In this document: piece after piece, positions 54,371-64,000 of the stretch
Position numbering within the stretch: position 1 is the stretch's first letter
Layout: the number at the start of each line of letters is the position of its first letter
NCBI RefSeq assembly: GCF_000420865.1
Contig: NZ_ATVT01000008.1
Location: forward strand, 110,334 to 174,333
Source: Butyrivibrio sp. XPD2006
GTDB lineage: Bacteria > Bacillota > Clostridia > Lachnospirales > Lachnospiraceae
DNA length: 64,000 nucleotides
Direction: 5' to 3'
Notes under the pieces: model-generated
Told to the model about the DNA's origin: nothing
The model's input: the letters and a program-made list of their open reading frames with translations, nothing else
Databases searched by the model: none
Position numbers and translations under genes: made by a program

Positions 54371-54883
54371 ATGAAAGAATTAAAGAAAAAAGTCTTTCAG
54401 CTTATCGTTGATAACAACCCCGGTGTTCTTTCAAGAATTTCCGGATTGTTTTCAAGAAGAGGCTACAACATTGAGAGTATAACAGCCGGAGTTACAGCTG
54501 ATCCGAGATTTACAAGAATAACCATTGTTGCATCGGGAGATGACGTTATTCTTGATCAGATTGAGAAACAGGTTGCCAAGCTTGTAGATATCAGAGATAT
54601 TCACGAGCTGCTTCCGGAGGATTCGGTTTACAGAGAGCTGGCTCTTGTTAAGGTTAGGGCAGAAGCAGCTAACAGACAGAGCATACTTGCTACAGCCAAT
54701 ATTTTCAGAGGAAACATCATTGATGTAAGCCCTGATTCACTTATCATTGAGATAACAGGAAGCCAGTCCAAGGTAGATGCTTTTCTTAAGCTTCTTGAGG
54801 GCTATGAAATCCTCGAGCTTGCGAGAACAGGTATTGCAGGACTTGGAAGAGGTACTGATAAAGTTATTTATCTGGATGAATAA
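54371..54883 (+). CDS. ilvH: Acetolactate synthase small (regulatory) subunit, second copy
   Basis: A 170-residue paralogue of the first small subunit, with the same two-domain plan (VFQLIVDNNPGVLSRISGLFSRRGYNIESITAG). It has its own promoter and is transcribed with ilvC. The start at 54371 has GGAGAG upstream; the frame is open to an ATG at 54254, but the extra 39 residues do not look like the family and span the palindrome. No second large subunit is nearby, so it either serves the upstream IlvB or a large subunit encoded elsewhere. Confidence 0.92.
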   Translation: MKELKKKVFQLIVDNNPGVLSRISGLFSRRGYNIESITAGVTADPRFTRITIVASGDDVILDQIEKQVAKLVDIRDIHELLPEDSVYRELALVKVRAEAANRQSILATANIFRGNIIDVSPDSLIIEITGSQSKVDAFLKLLEGYEILELARTGIAGLGRGTDKVIYLDE

Positions 54884-54904
54884 GTTTTGTCCGGAGGATT
54901 ATAA

Positions 54905-55957
<1,053 letters not shown>

Positions 55958-55996
55958 TCATCCGCAATTGAAAAACTGAAGAAATTGACTTAATAT

Positions 55997-56033
55997 TTAA
56001 GAGTGTCATAAATATGGCACTCTTAAGTTTTTA
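55997..56033 (+). terminator. Terminator after ilvC
   Basis: A 14-bp stem (55997-56010 with 56013-56026, one G-U pair) and a T run (GTTTTTAT) form a clear intrinsic terminator. Confidence 0.88.
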
Positions 56034-56054
56034 TCAGAGGAAAAGACAATAAAT

Positions 56055-58472
56055 ATGCTGCTTACAAAGAAAACTACAATTAAAGAAAATACTTCTGAAA
56101 GAGCCTATGCTCCTATAGTTGTCTTTGCCAGCAGCTTTCTTATGTATCTTATAGCGATACTTCCTATACTGATTTCCAGGGGACTTCCTTTTTTCTACTA
56201 CGGAGATTATAACGTTCAGCAGATACCTTTCTATATTGTTGCTCACAGGGCGGTAAGAAGTGGAGAGTTTTTCTGGAACTGGAATATAGACCTTGGCGGA
56301 AGTATGGCGGGGGATTTTTCTTTTTATCTGTGGGGAAGTCCTTTCTTCTGGCTTACAGTTCTTTTTCCGGAGAATGCAATTCCTTATCTGATGCCTCTTC
56401 TCATGGCGCTTAAATATGCTGTGGCTTCACTTTGTGCATACATTTATATCAGGAAATATGTCAAAAGAGATATTCATGCAATGATAGGTGGCTATCTCTT
56501 TGGATTCTCCGGATTTAATGCATGCAATATAGTATTTAATCATTTCACTGATTCTGTTGCCTTTTTCCCGCTATATCTGCATCTGTTTGACAAGCTTATG
56601 GATGAAAGCACGGTGGATGCGCAAGGTCATATCGTTTTTCAAAAGAAAAACTTTATTGTGTTTGCGCTGATGACGTCATTTATGGCTATAGTCAATTACT
56701 ATTTCTTCTTTGGCCAAGTTCTTTTTCTTTTGATCTATTATGTTGTGAAGTATGGTGTAAAAAACAGCCTTAGAGATAATCTGATTTTGTTTAACAGGGC
56801 TCTGGCCGGTGGAATAATTGGAATCCTGATTGCAGGTTTTTTCCTTGTTCCTGCTTTTGTCGGAGTGTCCGGTAATACAAGACTTGATAATTTTATTACA
56901 GGTTATGATATGCTCGTTTACCCCAGCGAGAAGCTTATTTGGGACATTTTTAAAAGTATGGCCATGCTTCCTGACATAATCGGAAAGGGTACACTCTTTT
57001 ATACAAGTACAGTTAAAAATGCGTCGTTGGCAGCTTACATTCCTATGTTTGGTTTGTCGGGTGTTGTGGCGTTTATGATGTTTGAAGATAACAAAAAGAG
57101 CTGGCAGAAGAGACTTATGATTATCTGTCTTATTATTGCTCTGATACCTGTTTTCAATGCTTCTTTTTCTTTCTTTAACTCAAGCTATTATGCAAGATGG
57201 TTTTATATGCCAATACTTATTATGTGTCAGATGACTGCCGGAGTTCTTGAAAGAGGAAGAACAAGAGAGTTTAAGAAAGGTGCAATTTTCGCCGTACTTT
57301 TCTTCCTTCTGTTTGTGCTTATCTATTTTTTGCCAAGTACTGATGACAGTGGAAAGACCGTTTTCTTTAAGATGGCTGACAATAATACGATATTTCTGCG
57401 AGATGTGATCGGGACAGCAATATTATGTCTGTTTCTTGTAGGAACTGCTTTTTTCATCAGCAGCAAGCATCATGTGATAACTCTTTTTCTTGTTTTGATA
57501 AGCTGTGTTATATCGACATACATTCCGGTCAGGAACGGAAGTTCTATCATAAGTGACAGGGGAAAAGAAATGTGGCAGGAGCAGATGCTGGAGAACACTG
57601 TAAGAGTTGATATGACTGACTTTTGCAGAGGAGAAGTAGATTCAACATCCACCAATTACGATATGGTATGGGGAATTCCGTCAATCCACTGCTTCCTTAG
57701 TACAGTGCCATCCCAGATTTTTACTTTCCTTGAGGGAACCGGAGATATAAAGAGAACAGTTGAAACAAATATCCCGGTTGAAAGGGCGGGACTTCGTGCA
57801 ATTGTATCTGCCAAATATTACTTCGAAAACGCTGAGATAAGCAAGAACAGGACATATTATAACGGCGAAGGAACCGACGGGTACAAGTATCTGGATACAC
57901 AGAACGGTTTTGATATTTTTGAGAATATAAACTTTATTCCGATGGGCTTTACATATGATTATTATATTACAGAGTCCGAATGGTCTGATATTGAGCCCAA
58001 GGAAAGGGATTATGATCTGGCAAGACTTCTAATACTTCCTGATGATGTGGCAATGGAAGTAGAGAAGACAGTTGCTATGCGTGAGATAACGGCAGAAGAT
58101 CTTTTTGAAGAAGATCTGTCATATCTGAAATTCACACAGGAATGTGAGAAGAGAAAAGAGACCTCGTGCGTGAGCTTTGTTCCCGATACTCTTGGGTTTA
58201 CAGCAAGAACATCCAAATTAAAAGATGATACACTTGTATTTTTCTCTGTTCCAAACAGGAAAGGATTTAAATGCAAGGTTGATGGAAAGACTACGCCTAT
58301 ATATACAGCTGATTACGGACTGATGGCTATTCCGGTTGGAAGGGGAGAACATGCCATTAGAGTTGATTACAGACCGGAAGGGCTGTTTTTAGGGGTTATA
58401 ATGTCCGCTTGCGGCGTGATATTACTTGCATTTTATGCTGGCATATTAAAAAATATCAAGAAAAACGATTAA
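56055..58472 (+). CDS. YfhO-family multi-pass membrane protein
   Basis: An 805-residue membrane protein with a dozen or so helices and an external C-terminal domain of about 270 residues before a last helix. The early loop with YYGDYNVQQIPFY, FFWNWNIDLGGSM and the FGFSGFNACNIVFNHF segment are marks of the YfhO/GT-C-like family. Some YfhO proteins glycosylate lipoteichoic acid or use undecaprenyl-phosphate sugars. The GT2 enzyme at 60473, of the type that makes such lipid-linked sugars, lies nearby but with the leu genes between. Ribosome binding site moderate (AGAGGAAAAG). Confidence 0.85.
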   Translation: MLLTKKTTIKENTSERAYAPIVVFASSFLMYLIAILPILISRGLPFFYYGDYNVQQIPFYIVAHRAVRSGEFFWNWNIDLGGSMAGDFSFYLWGSPFFWLTVLFPENAIPYLMPLLMALKYAVASLCAYIYIRKYVKRDIHAMIGGYLFGFSGFNACNIVFNHFTDSVAFFPLYLHLFDKLMDESTVDAQGHIVFQKKNFIVFALMTSFMAIVNYYFFFGQVLFLLIYYVVKYGVKNSLRDNLILFNRALAGGIIGILIAGFFLVPAFVGVSGNTRLDNFITGYDMLVYPSEKLIWDIFKSMAMLPDIIGKGTLFYTSTVKNASLAAYIPMFGLSGVVAFMMFEDNKKSWQKRLMIICLIIALIPVFNASFSFFNSSYYARWFYMPILIMCQMTAGVLERGRTREFKKGAIFAVLFFLLFVLIYFLPSTDDSGKTVFFKMADNNTIFLRDVIGTAILCLFLVGTAFFISSKHHVITLFLVLISCVISTYIPVRNGSSIISDRGKEMWQEQMLENTVRVDMTDFCRGEVDSTSTNYDMVWGIPSIHCFLSTVPSQIFTFLEGTGDIKRTVETNIPVERAGLRAIVSAKYYFENAEISKNRTYYNGEGTDGYKYLDTQNGFDIFENINFIPMGFTYDYYITESEWSDIEPKERDYDLARLLILPDDVAMEVEKTVAMREITAEDLFEEDLSYLKFTQECEKRKETSCVSFVPDTLGFTARTSKLKDDTLVFFSVPNRKGFKCKVDGKTTPIYTADYGLMAIPVGRGEHAIRVDYRPEGLFLGVIMSACGVILLAFYAGILKNIKKND

Positions 58473-58510
58473 ATTTGTATGTGTTCGTAAAAAGATTGTT
58501 ATGTTATATT

Positions 58511-58519
58511 TGCTATAAA
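58511..58519 (+). promoter_or_regulatory. Candidate extended -10 before leuC
   Basis: TGCTATAAA is an extended -10 type box about 40 bases before the leuC start. No good -35 is seen. The spacer holds no terminator after the YfhO gene. Confidence 0.35.
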
Positions 58520-58559
58520 GTTTTTGACTTTTATTAAGACATCAAAGGAGATAAACGGT

Positions 58560-59831
58560 ATGAGTAAAATGACTATGAGCCAGAAAATATTGGCTTCTCA
58601 TGCAGGACTTTCAGAGGTTTGCGCAGGCCAGCTTATTGAAGCGGACTTAGACCTTGTTCTGGGGAATGATATTACAAGTCCTGTAGCGATCAGAGAGATG
58701 ACTAAGTTTAAGAGCGATGCTGTATTTGATAAGGATAAGATAGCTCTTGTTCCCGATCATTTTGTTCCCAACAAGGACATAAAATCAGCTGAAAACTGCA
58801 AATGTGTCAGGGAATTTGCCAAGAAGAATAACATAACAAATTATTTTGAAGTTGGTCAGATGGGTATTGAACACGCGCTTCTTCCTGAGAGTGGACTTAC
58901 GCTTCCGGGCAACGTCATTATCGGTGCTGATTCTCATACATGTACTTACGGTGCTCTCGGAGCATTTTCTACCGGTATCGGCTCAACAGATATGGCTGCC
59001 GGAATGGCAACGGGTAAAGCGTGGTTTAAGGTTCCTTCAGCTATAAAGTTTAATATTGTAGGCAAGCCTTCTAAGTGGGTTAGCGGAAAAGACGTTATCC
59101 TTCATATAATCGGAATGATCGGAGTTGACGGTGCACTTTATAAGTCAATGGAATTCGTCGGAGAAGGAATAAAGAATCTGTCAATGGATGACAGGTTTAC
59201 AATTGCCAATATGGCTATTGAGGCAGGCGGCAAGAACGGTATTTTCCCTGTTGATGAGATTGCAATAGAGTATCTTAAAGAGCATGCGCCCGGCAAGGAG
59301 TACAAGATATTTGAGGCTGACGAAGATGCTGAGTACGATGAGGAGTATACAATTGACCTCAGTACACTGAAATCAACTGTTGCATTCCCTCACTTACCTG
59401 AAAATACACATACCTTTGATGATATTACAGATACAAAAATTGACCAGGTTGTAATCGGATCATGCACTAACGGCCGTCTTAACGATCTTCGCTGCGCTGC
59501 AGAGATTCTGTCAGGAAGACATGTTGCAGAAGGAATGAGATGCATTGTCATCCCAGGAACACAGAAGATTTACCTTCAGGCAATGCAGGAAGGCCTTTTA
59601 AAGACATTTATTGAGGCTGGGGCTATTGTTTCAACACCAACATGCGGTCCTTGTCTCGGTGGTTACATGGGTATTCTTGCATCTGGTGAAAAGTGCGTTT
59701 CTACAACAAACAGAAACTTTGTTGGAAGAATGGGTGCGATTGATTCTGAGATTTATCTGGCTTCACCTGCCGTTGCAGCTGCAAGTGCTGTTACAGGTAA
59801 GATTTCCGAGCCGGCAGAGCTTGGACTTTAA
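58560..59831 (+). CDS. leuC: 3-isopropylmalate dehydratase large subunit
   Basis: A 423-residue aconitase-family large subunit for leucine synthesis. The three 4Fe-4S cysteines are in VIGSCTNGR (about 302) and PTCGPCLGG (about 362 and 365), and [13 protein letters not shown] is present. The length is of the shorter LeuC2/homoaconitase-like type (about 420) found in Firmicutes and archaea, not the 466-residue enterobacterial form. ATG 58560 has AAAGGAG nine bases upstream. leuD follows after 12 bases. Confidence 0.95.
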   Translation: MSKMTMSQKILASHAGLSEVCAGQLIEADLDLVLGNDITSPVAIREMTKFKSDAVFDKDKIALVPDHFVPNKDIKSAENCKCVREFAKKNNITNYFEVGQMGIEHALLPESGLTLPGNVIIGADSHTCTYGALGAFSTGIGSTDMAAGMATGKAWFKVPSAIKFNIVGKPSKWVSGKDVILHIIGMIGVDGALYKSMEFVGEGIKNLSMDDRFTIANMAIEAGGKNGIFPVDEIAIEYLKEHAPGKEYKIFEADEDAEYDEEYTIDLSTLKSTVAFPHLPENTHTFDDITDTKIDQVVIGSCTNGRLNDLRCAAEILSGRHVAEGMRCIVIPGTQKIYLQAMQEGLLKTFIEAGAIVSTPTCGPCLGGYMGILASGEKCVSTTNRNFVGRMGAIDSEIYLASPAVAAASAVTGKISEPAELGL

Positions 59832-59843
59832 GGAGGAAATAAG

Positions 59844-60332
59844 ATGAAAGCTGCAAAGGGAACAGTTTTTAAATATGGAGACAATGTAGATACAGACGTA
59901 ATAATTCCTGCAAGATATCTTGCCATATCCGATGCAAAAGAGCTTGCGTCTCATTGTATGGAAGATATCGACAAAGATTTTGTAAGCAATGTAAAAGAAG
60001 GAGATATCATTGTGGCCGATAAGAATTTCGGCTGTGGTTCATCCCGTGAACATGCACCTCTTGTTATCAAAACAGCAGGAGTAAGCTGTGTAATAGCCAA
60101 GAGTTTCGCGCGTATATTTTACAGAAATGCTATAAATATCGGACTTCCGATCATTGAATGCGTTGAGGCTGCAGAAAATATTAAGGCAGGAGATACTGTT
60201 TCAATAGACTTTGATTCCGGTGTTATTACAGACGAAACAACAGGAAAGACATTCCAGGGACAGGCTTTCCCAGAATTCATGCAAAAGATCATAGATTCTG
60301 AAGGCCTTATCAATTACATAAATAACAAATAA
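59844..60332 (+). CDS. leuD: 3-isopropylmalate dehydratase small subunit
   Basis: A 162-residue swivel-domain subunit partnering LeuC. The conserved [18 protein letters not shown] and the active-site loop [13 protein letters not shown] are present. The small size matches the short LeuD type that pairs with short LeuC. Ribosome binding site AAGGAGGAA. A strong hairpin follows. Confidence 0.95.
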   Translation: MKAAKGTVFKYGDNVDTDVIIPARYLAISDAKELASHCMEDIDKDFVSNVKEGDIIVADKNFGCGSSREHAPLVIKTAGVSCVIAKSFARIFYRNAINIGLPIIECVEAAENIKAGDTVSIDFDSGVITDETTGKTFQGQAFPEFMQKIIDSEGLINYINNK

Positions 60333-60337
60333 GAAAG

Positions 60338-60371
60338 TGGGGTAGTTCTTACATCAGTAAGAACTACCCCA
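60338..60371 (+). terminator. Strong hairpin after leuD
   Basis: A perfect 15-bp stem (60338-60352 with 60357-60371) and a 4-base loop. The tract after it on this strand is A-rich with only short T runs, so termination may depend on the long stem itself. Confidence 0.65.
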
Positions 60372-60472
60372 AAACTTTATTCATTCGATAATTCCATCAA
60401 GAGCGTATGGCTAATTTCATGCAAATGTATTATTATAATGAATTGGTATTAAAATGATTTGGAGGAAAAAAT

Positions 60473-61432
60473 ATGGGAAGGCTTTTCTGCGTTATCCCTT
60501 GCTATAACGAGCAAGAAGTACTGCCTACAACATCATCCCTTCTTCGGGACAAATTACATAAATTAATTGAAGAAAATAAGATTTCTGCAGACAGCAGAAT
60601 TGTATTCGTCAATGATGGATCAAAGGATGCTACCTGGGATATAATACAGACTCTACATCAGGAAGATGAGATATTTCAGGGAATAAATCTTTCCAAAAAC
60701 ATGGGCCATCAAAACGCTCTTTTGGCAGGTCTTATGACTGCAAAAGATCTTTGTGATGCAGCTATTTCACTTGACGCAGACCTTCAGGATGATATCAATG
60801 CGATTGATGAGATGGTTGATAAGTTCAACGCAGGTTTTGATGTTGTTTACGGTGTTAGAAGTGCGCGCAAGACAGATACATTTTTTAAGCGTACAACAGC
60901 AGAAGGCTTCTATAAGTTAATGGATTCACTCGGGGCCAAGACTGTTTATAATCATGCTGACTATCGTCTTATGTCGAGAAGAGCTCTTTTAGGACTTGCT
61001 GAATTCGGGGAAGTTAATTTATTCCTCAGAGGAATTGTTCCTATGATCGGCTATAAGAGCGATGTCGTGTATTATGAGAGAGCTGAGCGATTTGCTGGTG
61101 AGAGCAAATATCCTTTGAGCAAGATGTTGAGCTTTGCTATACAGGGTATTACAAGCCTTTCGACTAAACCCATTAAGATGATAACAGGTCTCGGCTTTTT
61201 CATATTTATTGTAAGTATAGCCGTTCTTATTTATTCTCTGGTCAGGTATTTTACAGGTAATACTATTCAGGGATGGACCACAACTGTGATTTCAGTTTGG
61301 GCAATCGGTGGACTTATTATGATCTCTCTTGGAATAATAGGTGAGTACATCGGTAAGATATATCTTGAGACCAAGAACAGGCCAAGATTTATCATAGAGT
61401 CTTATCTTGGAGACGAAAAAGACAAGAAATAA
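60473..61432 (+). CDS. Polyprenyl-phosphate glycosyltransferase, GT2 family (DPM1/GtrB-like)
   Basis: A 319-residue enzyme. The GT2 domain opens with FCVIPCYNEQEVLP and has FVNDGSKDATW and LDADLQDD (about 100-107) as nucleotide-sugar and metal motifs. Two C-terminal membrane helices (about 235-255 and 268-290) are as in GtrB/ArnC-type enzymes that move a sugar onto undecaprenyl phosphate. The lipid-linked sugar would be flipped and used by a GT-C protein; the YfhO protein at 56055 is a nearby candidate. A TATAAT at 60434-60439 may be the -10 of its promoter. Ribosome binding site TTTGGAGG. Confidence 0.9.
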   Translation: MGRLFCVIPCYNEQEVLPTTSSLLRDKLHKLIEENKISADSRIVFVNDGSKDATWDIIQTLHQEDEIFQGINLSKNMGHQNALLAGLMTAKDLCDAAISLDADLQDDINAIDEMVDKFNAGFDVVYGVRSARKTDTFFKRTTAEGFYKLMDSLGAKTVYNHADYRLMSRRALLGLAEFGEVNLFLRGIVPMIGYKSDVVYYERAERFAGESKYPLSKMLSFAIQGITSLSTKPIKMITGLGFFIFIVSIAVLIYSLVRYFTGNTIQGWTTTVISVWAIGGLIMISLGIIGEYIGKIYLETKNRPRFIIESYLGDEKDKK

Positions 61433-61457
61433 TTTAGGTAGAAACAGAGGTTTTATT

Positions 61458-62279
61458 ATGGCAAACGGACATGGCAAAAAGCCGGAAGATTTTAAGAAAC
61501 AAATGGAAGACAGTATGAGAGCGCCGGAGAATGCAAACTCTCATATCAAGAAAGTGATAGGCATTGTAAGCGGAAAAGGCGGAGTGGGAAAGAGCCTTGT
61601 CACAGGACTTTCAGCTTCACTTATGAATAAAAAAGGTCACAAGACAGCAATTATGGACGCTGACATCACAGGTCCTTCAATTCCGAAGATGTTCGGCATA
61701 GGCAAACTTAACTATGCAGATGAGAACGGAAACATGTTACCTGCTACAACAGAGGGTGGTATGAAGGTTATGTCTCTTAACATGCTTATGGAGAATGAGA
61801 CAGATCCGGTAATCTGGAGAGGCCCTGTTATTGCAGGAATTGTTAAGCAGTTCTGGAGCGATGTTAACTGGGGCGATATTGATTATATGTTTGTTGATAT
61901 GCCTCCGGGAACAGGAGATGTTCCTCTTACAGTATTCCAGTCACTTCCTGTAGATGGAATAATAGTAGTCGCAACTCCTCAGGAGCTTGTCGGCATGATA
62001 GTAGACAAGGCTATCAATATGGCAAGAATGATGAATGTACCTGTGCTCGGCATAGTTGAAAACATGAGTTATATGGAATGTCCTCACTGCGGAGAGCCAA
62101 TCTATATTTTCGGTGAGAGTAAACTCGATGCATATGCAGCTTCAAGAGGACTTGATGTTCTCGGAAGAATTCCTATGAATCCTGATTTTGCCACCAAGTG
62201 CGACGCAGGTAAGGCAGAAGATATTGAAGTAGACTGTCTTGACAGCCTTGTATATGTACTTGAAGGATTAAGTGAATAA
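61458..62279 (+). CDS. Mrp/NBP35-type Fe-S cluster carrier ATPase
   Basis: A 273-residue MinD-like ATPase of the Mrp/ApbC/NBP35 family. The deviant Walker A GKGGVGKS follows VIGIVS (about 33-46), switch regions with DADITGPSIPKMF, and a C-terminal CPHC (ECPHCGEP) that binds a bridging 4Fe-4S cluster in the dimer. It hands Fe-S clusters to target proteins such as LeuC, which is encoded 2 kb upstream. ATG 61458 follows CAGAGG; the frame extends 17 codons upstream into the GT2 gene without a better start. Confidence 0.92.
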   Translation: MANGHGKKPEDFKKQMEDSMRAPENANSHIKKVIGIVSGKGGVGKSLVTGLSASLMNKKGHKTAIMDADITGPSIPKMFGIGKLNYADENGNMLPATTEGGMKVMSLNMLMENETDPVIWRGPVIAGIVKQFWSDVNWGDIDYMFVDMPPGTGDVPLTVFQSLPVDGIIVVATPQELVGMIVDKAINMARMMNVPVLGIVENMSYMECPHCGEPIYIFGESKLDAYAASRGLDVLGRIPMNPDFATKCDAGKAEDIEVDCLDSLVYVLEGLSE

Positions 62280-62309
62280 TATCCAAATATTTCTTTTGAG
62301 GGAAAAGAG

Positions 62310-63662
62310 ATGAAGAACAGGCCTAATCAAAATCAAATAACATGGGGCATTACAATAGTCTGCTCAGCTATAGTAATCCTGATCGCATACTATCTGATGT
62401 TTAACGGCAAGGTAGTGATTGCTACGATCAATGATATGCTTGATTCTATATCCGGCGTTACTATGGGTGTGGTTTTAGCTTATATTCTCATACCGATGCT
62501 TAACGGTATAGAAAAGAATCTTCTTATTCCGATTTATAAAAAGCTCGGCTTTGATGTTTCTTTTTCCAAGACAGCTGATCGCAAAAAAAGAAAACAGATG
62601 CGTGGAATCGCAGTACTTATAACCATTGCTATTTTTATTCTGCTCATTTATACGCTGCTGATTATCATTATTCCTCAGCTTGTAAGCAGTATTCGCGAGA
62701 TCATCAATAATCTTCCTGCATATATCAGGCGAATCGATGAATTCTCCAATTCACTTCTTGAGAATAACCCGGAATTGCAGCAGTTTATTGATTCCCAGCT
62801 GGATTCATATTATGCAACGCTTTCTGTGTTTATAACCAGGAATATTAAGCCGTATCTCCCTGAGTGGCAGACTGTTCTCAAAGTAGCATCAAGAAGCGTA
62901 ATGTCAGGTGTTAGTGTTATCATCAACATTATTGTCGGCGTGATCGTTGCTATATATGTGCTTAACTCCAAGGAGAGATTCACCACAAGAGGCAAAAAGA
63001 TGGCTTATTCCTTCTTTAGAGAAGATGTTGCCAGCGAACTTATTTCTGCATTCAGATATACGCACAGAACTTTTGAGAGTTTTATCGGCGGAAAGATTGT
63101 AGATTCAATGATAATTGGACTCATTTGTTATATTGGCTGCAAGATTCTTAAGATTGAATATCCTGTCCTGATTTCAGTGATAGTCGGAGTAACCAATATC
63201 ATACCTTTCTTCGGACCTTACATCGGAGGAGGAGCAGGAGCTCTTTTACTTGTGTTGATAGATCCTATACAGGCATTGATCTTCCTTATTTTTGTCATTG
63301 TACTTCAGCAGTTTGACGGCAATATACTTGGCCCGTTCATCCTTGGAGGATCTACAGGACTTTCAAGTTTTTGGGTAATCTTTTCCATTATGTTCTTTGG
63401 CGGACTTTGGGGAATTGTGGGTTGGCTCATCGGAGTTCCGATTTTTGCAGTATTTTATGCATTTGTTTCAAGGCTTACCAATCATTACCTCAGGAAAAAG
63501 AGCCTTAGCACGGATACCAGTGATTACTACGATCTGGCATATATCGAAAACCATGAGTATAAATCACTAAGTGACCAGACTAATACCAAATACAATGCTG
63601 TATCTAAAAAGATATCCGGAATCAAAAAGTTTTTTAGCAAAAAGAAGCCTGCAAAGAAGTGA
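62310..63662 (+). CDS. AI-2E family transporter (PerM-like)
   Basis: A 450-residue membrane protein with about eight helices and the central cytoplasmic amphipathic region of the AI-2E/PerM family. It has the conserved GVTNIIPFFGPYIGG segment (about 288-302) and QFDGNILGPFILG. The C-terminal tail is basic. Members are proposed to export signal molecules or to act as Na+/H+ antiporters; the substrate cannot be told here. Ribosome binding site GAGGGAAAAG. Confidence 0.88.
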   Translation: MKNRPNQNQITWGITIVCSAIVILIAYYLMFNGKVVIATINDMLDSISGVTMGVVLAYILIPMLNGIEKNLLIPIYKKLGFDVSFSKTADRKKRKQMRGIAVLITIAIFILLIYTLLIIIIPQLVSSIREIINNLPAYIRRIDEFSNSLLENNPELQQFIDSQLDSYYATLSVFITRNIKPYLPEWQTVLKVASRSVMSGVSVIINIIVGVIVAIYVLNSKERFTTRGKKMAYSFFREDVASELISAFRYTHRTFESFIGGKIVDSMIIGLICYIGCKILKIEYPVLISVIVGVTNIIPFFGPYIGGGAGALLLVLIDPIQALIFLIFVIVLQQFDGNILGPFILGGSTGLSSFWVIFSIMFFGGLWGIVGWLIGVPIFAVFYAFVSRLTNHYLRKKSLSTDTSDYYDLAYIENHEYKSLSDQTNTKYNAVSKKISGIKKFFSKKKPAKK

Positions 63663-64000
63663 TTTTTTCAGATGTCGTTAAAAGAAAAGGTAAATTCTGC
63701 ATTTGACTGAAATTCAGTGTTTATAAGTGTTAATTCTGTTTTACAGAACTTACCCCAAAACTAAAAATGCGTTATAATCATACCCAAGTGCAGTGTTCAT
63801 CATACATTTTTGTATGACAAACAAGCATCCGGAATAGTGTGTAAAACAGAATTCTGCATGCTGATTTCTGGTAAGACTTAATTCAGCAGTGGATTCCGTT
63901 CTATACTATAGAATTACTTTTTAAGTAATGACGGTTTCAGGGTAACCTGATCCGGTGCAATCTCCTTAAGTTTTAGCAGACGGTGGAGATTGTTATTGAG
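63663..64000 (+). other. Apparently non-coding, structured region at the right edge
   Basis: No ORF with a ribosome binding site is visible in these 338 bases. A TATAAT lies at 63773-63778 with only a weak -35. Small hairpins occur at 63801-63816 (CATACA/TGTATG), 63911-63928 (ATTACTT/AAGTAAT region), around TCAGG-GTAA-CCTGA near 63937-63950, and CAATCTCC/GGAGATTG (63958-63965, 63985-63992). A 13-base inverted repeat AATTCTGTTTTAC/GTAAAACAGAATT joins 63732-63744 and 63841-63853. It may be the leader or RNA element of a gene beyond the window; I could not match it to a known riboswitch. Confidence 0.4.

Overview
The window looks like the chromosome of a low-GC, Gram-positive anaerobe of the Lachnospiraceae, most like Butyrivibrio or Pseudobutyrivibrio. 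This is inferred from strong AAGGAG-type ribosome binding sites, short intergenic spaces, GH9 and GH16 beta-glucan hydrolases with CBM4/9-like modules, a B12-dependent MetH without reactivation domain, and a YfhO/AI-2E/PFL gene set. I had no database access, so family names rest on motifs I could read.

Layout. 1-9.4 kb: end of a DtxR/MntR-type regulator, an RsmF-like rRNA methyltransferase, a heterodimeric ABC exporter pair, a TtcA-like tRNA thiolation enzyme, a CBS/DRTGG-containing family II pyrophosphatase, a 98-aa unknown, TcdA and a Nudix hydrolase. 9.45-15.25 kb: tRNA-Leu(CAA) with an integrated element of about 5.7 kb bounded by a perfect 20-bp direct repeat. The element carries a tyrosine integrase, a small helical protein, a MobV-type relaxase and a replication protein that joins an HUH (Rep_2-type) nickase to an SF3-like helicase; candidate oriT, double-strand origin and integrase arm sites can be pointed to. 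15.3-24.2 kb: an HD-GYP protein with an apparently leaderless start, then what looks like a beta-glucan utilisation locus (GT-B-like protein of unknown role, GPH-type transporter with an extra external domain, AraC regulator, large secreted GH16 enzyme). 24.3-41.8 kb: co-directional genes for an anti-sigma-like protein, a DNA polymerase I with a relic 5' nuclease, CoaE, an FtsA-like protein, a WalJ-like MBL hydrolase, ACT and PFL proteins, a SIMPL protein, a GH9 lipoprotein, an MMPL transporter and a very large GLUG-repeat surface protein.

41.9-47.8 kb: an F1Fo ATP synthase operon, a-c-b-alpha-gamma-beta-epsilon, with no free delta gene. The delta C-terminal domain is fused to the front of alpha and the delta N-terminal domain is not found. 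47.8-60.3 kb: a lipoprotein, an acyltransferase, MetH, and a branched-chain amino acid cluster (ilvB, two separate small-subunit genes, ilvC, leuC, leuD) interrupted by a YfhO protein. 60.4-63.7 kb: a polyprenyl-phosphate-type glycosyltransferase, an Mrp-type Fe-S carrier and an AI-2E family protein, ending in 340 bases of structured, apparently non-coding sequence.

The most unusual items are the delta-alpha ATP synthase fusion, a carbohydrate-binding module that appears circularly permuted and inserted inside the GH16 catalytic domain, the integrated rolling-circle element with its fused nickase-helicase, and the truncated 5' nuclease region of PolA. I saw no rRNA genes, CRISPR arrays or insertion sequences.
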